Both the position numbers and the translations under genes were made by a program. Shown piece after piece: positions 49,444-60,679 of a stretch of 64,000 nt of DNA. Source of the DNA: Nicotiana tabacum (lineage: Eukaryota > Streptophyta > Magnoliopsida > Solanales > Solanaceae); contig NC_134081.1 of NCBI RefSeq assembly GCF_000715075.1, positions 70,486,153 through 70,550,152 of the forward strand. Direction: 5' to 3'. The notes beneath the pieces are model-generated. The model worked only from the letters and a program-made list of their open reading frames with translations. It was not told where the DNA came from and made no database searches. Positions within the stretch are counted from its first letter, which is position 1, and every line of letters begins with the position of its first letter.

Positions 49444-50289
49444 ACGGCTAGGTAAAGTCACTAGCTAGCAGCCTAGTATGTCTTGCTTTGTTCAAACGAT
49501 AATAAATACAGTACATATTTTTGGTGATGCGTTTGTTGTAGAAATAACGTTCCAATTTGATACCATTTTTACTTGTTGGCTTAAGATTTCAGTTTAACAA
49601 ATGACTGAGAAACAAAGAGAATCGTCTAACTATGTAGAAAATTGCGGACTTGGTTAGGACTTTCACTGAGACTATCTTGAGAAGGGAACACGAAAGGTGG
49701 CTTAATATGAAGTAAAACTTTCTCATCTCAAATTAAGGACTTTTAGGATATAGCTAGGAAAGATAACATCTTTTTTCCTGGAACAAGAAGAATAATTTTT
49801 TTTATTGTTGAAGAAGAAGAATATTTATTACTAGAAAACGTTTAATGAGTTTAATTCTTACGTATAAAATGGAGAGAGAGATATATAATGATTAGCTGGA
49901 TGTCCGTGACTCACTTGCGTAGATATAATTTCTCCGAGATGAAAGGGAAGTTTTCGTCGTACGTTTTCAGTTTCGTGAGAGTCGAGGAAGAAGATTTCCA
50001 TGACTCACATGCATAAATCTCTAGTTTATTATGTGTGTGTATCTGAAGGAAGGAGAAGGAAATTAAGTATTTGTCCTACGCATTAAGTTTACCAAACGTG
50101 GAGGACCAATAAATTACATTTACTTAATTCCTCGTTTATGTCCAATACTAGTGAGAGGATGCCCGGGATAAGCTCGGGTCCCACAGCTATTTAGTGTTGC
50201 CGTTAACAATATTTTCAAATGTCACTCACTTTTGCAATTAAATTCGCCATGTTGATTGTGCATACGGTGATAAATTTATACCTTTGAGG
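49444..50289. other. Intergenic, no supported gene
   Basis: AT-rich DNA upstream (in minus sense) of the ELO gene. No motif or repeat beyond short A/T runs was recognised. Confidence 0.4.
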
Positions 50290-51029
50290 GCTATTGTGAT
50301 GATCCGATAGGTCATTTTGAGTTTTAGTCTCTATTTTTGTATTTCGAGACCTCAATTAGCTTCGTTTAGTATCCCTAAATTTGCGTGCGCAGTCCGTGTC
50401 TTGTTCCGGAAAGTCTTTATATGAAAAATTGAAGAAAATATGAATTTTGCCTTAAAAATGATTTGAGTAGACTACGGTCAATATTTTGTGTAAACGGATC
50501 TGGATCAGTATTTTGACGGTCCCGGTGGGTCCGTATCGTGATTTGAGACTTGGGCGTATGCCCAAAATTGAATTCGGAAATCCCTAACTTGATTTAACGT
50601 AATTTGATGAAAACTAGTAATTTGAAGGTTTAAGGAATTTCAAAGTTTGACCATAGGTTGACTTTATAGTTACCGGGTTCAGATTTTGATTCCAGGACTT
50701 GGTATAGGTTCATTTTTCTATTATTGACTTGTCTGCAAAATTTGGTTCAGAACGGAATTGATTTGACATGATTCGAACACTCAGTTGTGAATTTGGAAGT
50801 TCTAAAGTTTCTTTGAAAATTTCATGTATTTTGATATCTGATTCGTAGTTTTAGGTGTTATTTTGGTGTTTTGATCGCGCGATCAATTTCGTATGATATT
50901 ATTACACTTGTGTGCATGTGTTGGTTTGGAGCCCGAGGGGGCTCGGGTGAGTTTCGTATAGGCTACAGACCATTTCGGACTTAGGAAGTTGTTGGTTTCA
51001 GCTATTTGGTGATGTCTGGTATTTTGTGC

Positions 51030-51385
51030 TTCGCGATCGTGAAACTACTCTCGTGATCGTGAAGGGGAAATTGGGACTGGGGCGGAGTTACTCTTCGCGA
51101 ACACGAGGAACTAGCCGCGAACGCGAAGTGGAGAGGGGCTTACCCTTCGCGAACACGACTATGTCTCAGCGAACACGACTGTGTCTCCGCGAACGCAAAG
51201 CTTTGTGGGATCGTGGGGGAGCTGGGCAGTGACTCTATGCGAACACGGGCATTGGCTCGCGAACGCGAAGGCAATGGGGGCTAAGCTATCGCGAACGCGA
51301 AGGATTGATCGCGATCGCGATGGCCATTTGACCAGTGTTCTTCGCGAATACGACAGGTGCGTTGCGAACGCGAAGAACACCTGAC
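51030..51385. repeat. GC-dyad cluster, words CGCGAACGCG and CGCGATCGCG
   Basis: Perfect words occur at 51258-51267 (CGCGAACGCG) and 51310-51319 (CGCGATCGCG). At least ten variants such as ttcgcgaacacga lie between 51038 and 51380, roughly every 20-40 bp, in both orientations. Confidence 0.85.
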
Positions 51386-52357
51386 GCCCAGGTATTAAAC
51401 ATTTCAAAAGTCGGGATTTTCTTCACTTTTCATCATTTTCAAGTTTGAGTTCGGCCTAGGGGCGATTTTGAAGTGAAATTTTATCCTAACTTCATAGGTT
51501 AGTAGATTTTAACTCGTTTTCTTCCATTTCCATAAACACCCGTTGATTTCTAACCTTTAATCTATGCTTTTTCATGGTAGAAATTAGGGATTTAGTTAGA
51601 AATTGGAGATTTTGAGAAATTGAGATTTAGACCTCAAATTGAGGTTAGATTTCGAAACTAATCACATAATCGGGCTCGGGGTGAATGGGTAGTTGGGTTT
51701 TGGTCCGAATTTCAGGTTTTGACAAAGCTTGTGTGGGGTTGACTTTTGTTAACTTTTTTCAAATTCATTAAAGATTAAATCTTTTTCACTCGAGGGTAGT
51801 TTCTAAAACTTATTTTGAATTTGTTTGAACTATATTTGCTTAGATTCGATTGGTTTGGAGGCGAATTTTAGAGGAAAAGCCCCAGTTGAGCTTTGATTTG
51901 ATTGCGGAGTGAAGAAATTAGGAATTTTTGAACTATGTGTTGTGTGGATTAAGTGAGAAAATGACGTACATGCGAGGTGACAAGTGTATATACGCCGTCA
52001 AGATATTTGTTTCCATGTTTTCTCGTTATTTCATGAATTATCTTATTCCATGCCTTAACTGTTACATGCTTTATTTGACTTATATGTCGTAATTGTTATT
52101 TGTCATTTAATTGTTCTTGTATTGAACTGTTCGTCCCTTATATGACTCTGTGCTTATTTGCTACTTGCCTTAACTGTTTTACTTGCACACCTTTATTGTC
52201 ACATATTTTACTTGTCCTATTATTTTTGTAATATTTGTTGCATGCTTTGATTATTACGTAGTCTTTTATTGTCTTGCACCCTTTACTTTGGATGTAGAAA
52301 TTCTTGTAAATTGAGTGGTTGGATTGTTTTTGTTATCTGAAACTGATTGGGGATCGG

Positions 52358-52540
52358 GTTGCACGCCGCAACGGAAATTGAAAGATGATGAATTGAAATG
52401 GTGGAATAAGGGAGGATACTTGATATTGATAAATAATGATATGGTGGGATTGGGTTGCACGCCATAACGGATTGTATACGTGGTACTGGATATTGATAAA
52501 TAATGATATGGTGGGATCGTGTTGCGCGCCGCAACGGATT
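52358..52540. repeat. Dyadic minisatellite GTTGC-5-GCAAC
   Basis: The units gttgcacgccgcaac, gttgcacgccataac and gttgcgcgccgcaac start at 52358, 52454 and 52521, separated by near-identical ttgataaataatgatatgg spacers. The inverted pair GTTGC/GCAAC could form a 5-bp stem. A (GTT)n run follows at 52548-52572. Confidence 0.75.
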
Positions 52541-53230
52541 GAGTGTGTTGTACTTGTTGTTGTTGTTGTTGTTGTGTTGGTTTCAGCATTTTTATATGAG
52601 ATTACGATACTTGTTAATTTGGGCTTTCTGATAGTGAGGTTCGAGTTTATTTCCAAAAATTAACTGCTTTACTTCCATTTTCTGCTTTTCCCTCCCTGTT
52701 ATTATTATATTTACTGCGTACAGGTTATTGTAACTAGCCGCTTAGCCTCGTCACTACTTCGTTGAGGTTAAGCTCGGCACTTAAAGAGTACATGGGGTCG
52801 ATTGTACTCATACTATACTTTGCACTTCTTATGCGGATACCGGAGTTGGTCCTAGCAGCGTTCAGTAGCTTTTGCTCGGATCCAGTCGCTGACGGAGACT
52901 TGAGGTACAACTGCATAATGTTCCCAGCCCTGAAGTCCACTTCCTTCCTACCTTTACTGTTTTTCTGAGTTTCAAAACAGTGTATTTTATTCAGACCATA
53001 TTTGTAGCACTCTAGATGTTCATGTAATCGTGACACCAGTTTTTGGGTTATGTTTAGACTCATTGTTTAGTATTATTATACTATACTTCAGACTTATATC
53101 GTTTTCATTGTTAATATCTTGTCATAAATTGTTAAAATCAGTAAATTTGTGTTCACGTCAGCTTGCCTAGCAAGTAGATGTTAGGCGTCATCATGACCCC
53201 GATGTTAGAATTTCGGGTCGTGATAGCTAT

Positions 53231-55570
53231 TTGCAACAGGTTGGCCATTTATTCTGGTAAAAGAGTGAGCACTCCTGTCTATATGTATTACAGCATCCAG
53301 ATTAGAGTATAAAGTTGTGAGAAAATGATACTGTACAACCGCTCTCAAAATAATCGTCAAACAAATATATTTTTTCTATATATATACATTTATTTATGTT
53401 ATATTCAAATAATATACAAATTTTATACACTTTTGTGGCTACAAAATATAAATAGTGCGTGCTAAAAGTGATCTTTGGCTAAAGCTTTACACGGGCCCAA
53501 TATCGGATTGCTCGACTCTATGTCTTTGTAAATTTAGATATGATTAACAAATTTAATCTTAATTTTGGTTATGATTATAAGGGGATTCGAGTTAATCTTC
53601 ATTATGTTATGTTTCTAGTTTTTCGATGGCATTTGCATGAGTTCAAAAGTTGTCCACTCTTTACCAAACTTAATTTACCTTTCTAAATGTTAGCTTCTTG
53701 TTGTTAATTTTAATTTTTAGATTAAGTTCTGTCTATTCATAAGATAACACAGTCTATTACGTGTTGTAACAAACAATAACTCTAAGTAATAATAGTAATT
53801 TTATATTATTTTCAATATCCTTAGAAAGAAAACATTAGAAAACTGTTCTCCAACACTTCACAACATGAAAAAAGCTTGTTTAGCATTTGTAGTGCAAGAA
53901 ACTCTTTCCAAATTAAAAATTATTGGGAACTCTAACAAAGATATAGCACATGTTTACTTTGTTCTTCAAGGTGAAGACGTTAACTTTTTTAGCTGTAGTT
54001 TTGCAAAAATAATTAGTGTATCTATATATGCACAAATATAAACTATCATGCCAAACTTCTTTGTAAAGTTTATACTTCATAAGCTTTCTGATTTTATTGA
54101 CATGCTTTTATTTTAGTTTTAACCATAGGCAAAAACGATAATCTTCACTTTAAAAACATTTTTCTTCAACTTTGCATTTTTTTGTTTTACAGAAGAGCTA
54201 TCATTTTATAATACTTTGAATAGTTTTAGAAAAACATATAACATAAGGTTTGAAATTAATTTGAATTATAATTTGCCAAAAAGAAATAAAGAAATTATAA
54301 TTTGCTTACACTATCGAAACAACTTATATAAGGTTTTCCTTGGAGTTTATATTTTAGACTTTTAGTCCTAAAATAAGATACATTGGTTAGTCATGCAAAA
54401 CAAAAGCAAAGCTCGAGAGCGGTGTGAAAAATGAGAATCTCAAGTGGATCAACATGATCACACACATGGCAATTTGAAAAAGGTTCCAACTGACGTGGAA
54501 CATGCAAAGTTCAATCTTGGTTCAGCAAAATTCTGGACACGTCTACAATAAAATTAGAACATAGTAATCCTAAAATATCACAACTGCCACTCGTAAGCAT
54601 GTTGGACAGCCTTTAAGCAAACAGCTCAAGCAGAGATGTTGACCCTAAGCTCCTCTTGTTTGTCGCTTCTAAATAGGTAGTAATAATATCATAAAGATGA
54701 AAAATATAATGCGGATATGGTGTAACTGGTAACCCACCTTGACATTCAACCAGTAATTTGGGGTATTATTGAATTTAATATATACACTGATTATTACGTA
54801 ACAAAGGATTTGGAGTGATTGTGGATACATCCTATCCTTCTGCTTGAAAATTCAATTCCATGACAGATTTTTCCATTCCTTTACGAGGGATCCAATTCTC
54901 GTAAGAAATTAAGTATGAGATCGCATGCATTTCATCAATTATTTAGAAATAGAGGACTCCTTCTAGTGCCATATAGCATCTACTTTGCTTGGGAGATCAA
55001 TTCACTCAACCTAAGCAGTAAGAGTTAGTCAAGTTCTCATCAGTCAACTCATCACTTGTTGTATCTTTGTTTTTATAAATCAGATGTCAAATGTTCACTT
55101 GCGATTAAGTCCAATATTTAATTGAAATGGTTAATTCACTACTCAATCTAAGAAGTTCGGTTAGGTGTAAGACATAAAAAAAAAATGAGAAATAATTTCT
55201 TTGTTACAAGAGCAGGAGAAACCCGGTGATTAAGGACCAGGAACAGATGCATGCTGAATGAAACAATATCACGTGACACCGATTCGTCAATATTTTTTAC
55301 TGAATATATGTGTTAATATATGACATATATAAAAATGGCATCACTTGACAAAGAGTGCTTTCTGGCTTTACTATTAGGCGCTTAGTTTTGCTTAATATAG
55401 AGATTGTTCGTTCGAACCTTAATTTGGACATTCTTTTTGGAAAATATTTAAACAAGCCTGTACTTTTTGTTAAAAAGTTGATTTTAAGTATAACCGAAAC
55501 TTGGACCTCTCTTCTAACCTAAGATTCAACTAAGTCAACAAGTTAAATTTGTTCATTGTCTAGAAAAGTG
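53231..55570. other. Intergenic, no supported gene
   Basis: AT-rich sequence with no recognisable coding frame. A short AT-rich block with alternating ta around 53370-53470 resembles a MITE but lacks paired ends. Confidence 0.4.
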
Positions 55571-55576
55571 ATGTAT

Positions 55577-55581
55577 GTGTG

Positions 55582-55618
<37 letters not shown>

Positions 55619-55620
55619 AA
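55577..55620. repeat. Compound microsatellite (TA)n(TG)n
   Basis: About ten TA units are followed by about eight TG units. A short open frame crossing it is an artefact. Confidence 0.9.
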
Positions 55621-55639
55621 GAGCCAATGCACGAGTCGA

Positions 55640-56855
55640 GGCTTCCAGTGCAAGCTCACAATCCAATACAAAATCTCACCGCACAATTTCATATATACGA
55701 CATTGTCCAAGTGTCAAAACTAGAACCAATCTAAGTTCCTACTCTCAAAGGGCCCAAAGTAACATATGTAATCACTTGACTCCGGAGGGACGATATAACA
55801 TATCCAAGCGTTGTTGCAACATGCAACTCAATCAACTAATAATAATAATAATATCATTATAGCATGCAACTCGATCCACATATATAACTGTTGCAGTGTG
55901 CAACCCGATCCACACATAATACTGTTGCAACGTGCAACGCAATCCACACAACGTCATCAATAATCAATATCCGCTCATAATGCCCACATGGCCAAAATTC
56001 TCTTATTTTCACAATATTCATCTTTCTAAGTAATAAGCATATGTATGAGATAATAATAATAATAATAATAGGAATGTGGATAAAGCCCATATGGCTATAG
56101 ATGGCTATGGATAATCATGTAATTCAATTCATGTAAGTAATTCGATAAGAAAATTCTTATTTAACAATCTTTTCATAACATTTAACATGGATAGATAAAG
56201 TTATGTAACCACCAAATCATGCATCAATAAAGCCAGTATGTGCTACGACTTAACAAAGAAGCATCAATATGGCAAAATAATCGTTTATATCCAATTTAAC
56301 AAGTCATAATCTTAATCATGCTTCTAAGTCATAATTACAAATCATCACGTAGCCATAAAATCAATGAAAGATGGAATAATAAGTTATCATTGTCCAAACA
56401 AGACAAAATCATAAGCTAAATTTACCAGATAAGGTCATAACCTAGCTATGCATATACCCTCGTCACCCCTCATATATGTATCTCCTAATAGAGCAACAAG
56501 TAGCAAATAGATCACTTCTAGGGAGAATTCCCTATTATAAGGACAGATAAGAGACTTACCTCCACCCAACAAGCTTTAACTAATCAACAACCACTTTTTC
56601 GTTCAAACTCAACACCAAACAACTCGAATCTTGTCAAACACAACTCAATAATGTCAAACAGAGCCATAGGAATCAACTCCAAACAATAAAGTTCAATCTT
56701 TAATCAAATTTTCAAAAGTCAACAAAAGTCAACCCAAAACCACATGGTCAAAACCCGAGTCAGGGGGTGGATCCGAGCTACCCATAAACATACGCGTCCA
56801 AATATATAATTAAATTTCAAAATAAATTCAAATCGACTCCCAAATTCGCAATTTA
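55640..56855 (-). mobile_element. Chromovirus LTR fragment fused to gag
   Basis: It contains the gcaac-rich minisatellite (units at 55821, 55864, 55899 and 55933, spaced 34-43 bp) and the LTR block with cgtccaaatatataatt. It ends inside the LTR and joins gag sequence at about 56855 with no polypurine tract or primer site. A deletion therefore fused this LTR to the gag of the adjacent element. Confidence 0.65.
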
Positions 56856-57600
56856 TACTCTCAAAGTCTCTACGCAGCTCCTCTTTGCGAGTTTGGGGAA
56901 CAAACTTCTCTAAGAAGAGAATTAAGAACTCATGACATATAAGTGGTGTTGCACCGGCTGGCCTGCCCAACTCATTAGTCTACCACCACTTGTAGGCTGC
57001 CCATATCTGCTGAAAAGTAGTAAGGGCAACCCCACTGGTGTCCATAATACCAGTTGTGTGAAGAATCCGATGACACTAATCCAGAAAACCTTGAGCATCC
57101 TCTGACTCTACTCCACTAAACTCGGAAGGGTCAAGCCTCTTAAATCACTCCAACCTCTTCTGCTCATCATCGGACATAGGTAGACCAATCTCGGCCCGAG
57201 CAGCAACAATTGGCTGAATTGGTAACACCCTTGGTGTTTGATAACCCAGAGCTAGTTGCTCATATGTACGAGCGGCCTGAGCTTCTCCCCCAACCTGTGA
57301 GGTAGCTGGTGCAACTGGTATCATACCTGCCTAAGCCAAGCCCATGCACAAACTTAATATCTGAGCCAATGCCTCATGAAGACCAGGTATAATACTAAGT
57401 ATCACCGGTGTCTGAGTTGGTCCCATCGGCTCAACAACATCCGGAACCTACTCATCCACTAGAGCAACTAGTAGATTCACAAGTGCTGCTCTAGTTGTAG
57501 TGTGAGCCCTACCTCGGCCCAGCCTCTCACGGTCCTAACTGGTGGTACTGGTGCATGTCCGCTTGATCCAGCTGCACGTATCCTCACAAACTACGAGAGA
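56856..57600 (-). pseudogene. Chromovirus gag fragment
   Basis: Minus-strand translation shows RLERFKRLDPSEFSG, ESEDAQGFLD, a stop, CHRILHTTGIMDTSGVAL, FQQIWAAYKWW, a stop, then GRPAGATPLICHEFLILFLE and KFVPQTRKEELRRDFE. These are the core of the Retrotrans_gag domain. The zinc knuckle and all of pol are missing because of the junction near 56855. It is oriented and spaced as expected downstream of the primer site at 57779. Confidence 0.8.
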
Positions 57601-57778
57601 ATAGAAGAGTAAAGGTTCAAACTCCGGAAATAAAACATCTGCATGGCAAGAATGTAAGAAAGTGAAGTTTCCTAATAATTCGGTAGCCTCTCGAAGATAA
57701 GTACATACGTCTCCGCACCGATCCGCAAGACTCTCCTAAACTTGCTCATGACTCGTGAGACTTAGGCAACCTAGTGCT

Positions 57779-57790
57779 CTAATACCAACT
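57779..57790 (-). other. Primer binding site, tRNA-Met type
   Basis: The minus strand reads AGTTGGTATTAG directly after the LTR end GTCGTGGCA. It is one base off the usual TGGTATCAGAG site. Confidence 0.75.
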
Positions 57791-60679
57791 TGCCACGACT
57801 CACCCATCGGATCCGCGACGGCACCTAACACTACTTGCTAGGCAAGCCAACAGTTTCATAATAACAATAAACTTAATAAACAGAACTTAATAAACAGATA
57901 TTGAGAAATCTCATCAGTGGAAAAAACATGGAATAACCTAGAAAAACAACGATAGTACTACTACAATCATCCCAATGATCCGATGTCAACGAGTACATAA
58001 GCACTACTGAATATCAAGATACAACACCAAATCCTCAATACAACTGTCTGAACAATAGAACAGTAATAATAGAAATAAATGAAAGAGAACTTCAAGGTCT
58101 GGGGACGACAAGCTACATCGTAGTCTCCCAAAAACTGGTACCAACACAACTCTAGCAATCCGAGCGTCCGAAAGTACCCGGATCTGCACATGAAGTGCAG
58201 AGTGTAGTATGAGCACAACCGACTCCATGTACTCAATAAGTAACAAACCTAATCTTGGGCTGAAAGTAGTGACGAGCTTAGAAGAAACAGTCAATGACCA
58301 ACATCAATAATCAATAACAATTCTGAATATAATGGAAACAATAAAAATAAATAATTCAAGAATAACCATACTCAGCATGCCCACGGTGCATGTCACAATT
58401 CCCCTCACCATCCCACATAACTACGCTCAATACTATATGGGTGCCTAGCATAAATGCCCCTCGGCAAAGCACGTATATATCATTGTGCATGCGTTCACTA
58501 TAATATCAGACTCCAAAGGGGGCAGATCCTGGCCCAAGAGGTAATCAATATCATATAGCCCAATAGTGGGTCCTGGTGCACATGTTGCCCCTAATCAGTA
58601 CTAATTAGCCTAATATGGGCCTGGTGCATGCGTCACCTCAAAATTAATAGCACATAGGCTCTATGGCCCAACTTAGTCATCAACCGCTTAAGTCTTAGTT
58701 AACCCATCTCACAATACTCAATTCAACAGTGTTATACATATGAGGCACCAACAACATATGAGAAATCAAAATAAGAAAATACTGAGACGGAGATATCATA
58801 CACGGATATAGCATCAGAACTGAGAGTATGTGTACAATTAAGGCACATAGCTCAAAACAACAAGAATAGCCTTATTATAACCCAAACAAATAAGCACATA
58901 GCCTAGACATGATTCCTAACATGAATCATATCTCAAATAATCATACAAGTATAGAAAACACGAGTGTAACGAGGCATGATAGCAAAACAAGTCTCATGAT
59001 AGACTAAAATCCACCCGGATCACGAATACCCCGGTGCGCGCACACGCGCCCATCACCTAGCACGTGTGTCACCCCCAAAGCATCTCAGTTATATAGTTCT
59101 CGTGGATTTTTACCCTCAGTTCCAAGTTTAGATATGTTACTTACCTCAAAATGCGTGAATCAATACTCCAAAAAGTCCTCCCCACGCGAATCGGCCTCCA
59201 AACGACTCGAGCTAGTCAAAAATAACTTAATATCATCAAATAATGCCGTAGAAAACAACCCAAATAATAAAGCTTCGATCTTTATTAAAATCAAAAAGTT
59301 AACCCCCGGCTTGCATCCCGAAATCGGACAAAACTCATAAATTCTGAACACCCATTCAAATATGAGTCCAACCATAATAATTTTATCCAATTCCGACCTC
59401 AAATCGACCTTCAAATTATCAATTTCATTTAGGAAACTAAAATCCCCAATTTCTTCACTTAAATTCAACAATTAAATGCTAAAAACAAGGATGTAATCAT
59501 GGATAATGGACAATCCGAGTCAAAAATACTTACCCCAATTCAAATTGTAAAAATCCTCTCCAAGATCGCCCAAATCCGAGCTCTCTAACTCAAAATTTGA
59601 TAAAATAACTAAAACCCTTAAAATAGAGTACTAATATATTTTGCCCAAGCATATGCATCGCGATCGCGGAACCATCCTTGCGATCGTGAAGAACAAACGT
59701 TCAGCTCCTCCAAAAGACCCTACGCGAAAGCGATGCCAAGGACGTGAACGCTAAGAACACCACACTCCTGACCATACGCGAACGCAGGCAGAACATCGCG
59801 ATCGCGAAGGCTTACCCAGATGCCCCTAGCCGGACACCCTTTTACGTGAACCTGTCGACCCTTATGTGATCGCGAAGTCCACTGCCCCCCCAAAACATCG
59901 CGAACGTGAAGAAAAATCTATCTGCCATCAAAAATACCTACGCGATCGCGACGACTCTTCCACGATCGCGAAGAAGGATACCAGACATCAGAAATCAGCA
60001 ACGTCAAAACATGGAGAAACGATCTGAAACCCATCTGAAACACACCCGATGCCCTCGGGACCCCATCCAATCACACCAACCAATCCCAAAATATAATACG
60101 GACTTAGTCGAGGCCTCAAATCATACCAAATAACATCGAAACCATTAATCACACCTCAATTCAAGCCTAAGGAACTAAACCAAATTTTCGAATTCAAAAC
60201 TTACGCCGAACAAGTCTAAACAATTCAGAATTACCTCAAATTTTGCATGCAGATTTCAAATGACATAATGGACTTATTCTAACTTTCGGAACTAAAATAC
60301 GAATTCGATATCATTAAAGTCAACTCTCGGTCAAATCTATCAACCTTCCAAACCTTCAACTTTCCAACTTTCGTCAAAAAACACCAAATCAACTTACGAT
60401 CCTCCAAATCTATATCCGGACATACGCCTAAGTTCAAAATTACCATACGAAGTTATTAAAACCATCAAAATGCCATTCTGGAGTTGTCTACACAAAAGTC
60501 AAATAACTCTTACAACTTAAACTTTCAACCTTGGAACTAAGTGTCTCAATTCACTCCAAAACCTCCCCGAAACCAAACCAACCACCCCCACAAATCATGT
60601 AACCACAATTACACATATGTAAAATATCAAATAGGGGAACAAGGCTAAAATATTCAAAATGAGCGGTCGGGTTATTACA
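57791..60679 (-). mobile_element. Chromovirus 5' LTR, inserted in a LINE
   Basis: It runs from tgccacgactc at 57791 to gtcgggttattaca at 60679, 2889 bp, minus orientation. The sequence beyond 60680 is LINE coding sequence in frame from its first codon. The other end of the element is lost in the rearrangement at 55.6-56.9 kb, so no target-site duplication can be tested. Confidence 0.85.
59655..59985. repeat. GC-dyad cluster, word CGCGATCGCG
   Basis: Words such as cgcgatcgcgga, acgcgatcgcgacg and ccacgatcgcgaag recur through the stretch, matching the word type of the LTR at 1-2179. Confidence 0.8.

Larger units (their letters stand above)
50295..53225 (+). mobile_element. Solo LTR of chromovirus, plus orientation
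   Basis: It runs from tgtgatgatccgatagg to ttcgggtcgtgata, 2931 bp. It is flanked by GCTAT at 50290-50294 and GCTAT at 53226-53230, a perfect target-site duplication. The terminal CA has mutated to TA. Conserved blocks include cgtcactacttcgttgaggt (52751-52770) and tacatggggtcgattgtact (52789-52808). No internal sequence remains. Confidence 0.93.

Noticed and set aside
52548..52572. (GTT)n run as a coding poly-residue tract
   Set aside because: Lies in a solo LTR next to a minisatellite; frames are short on both strands.
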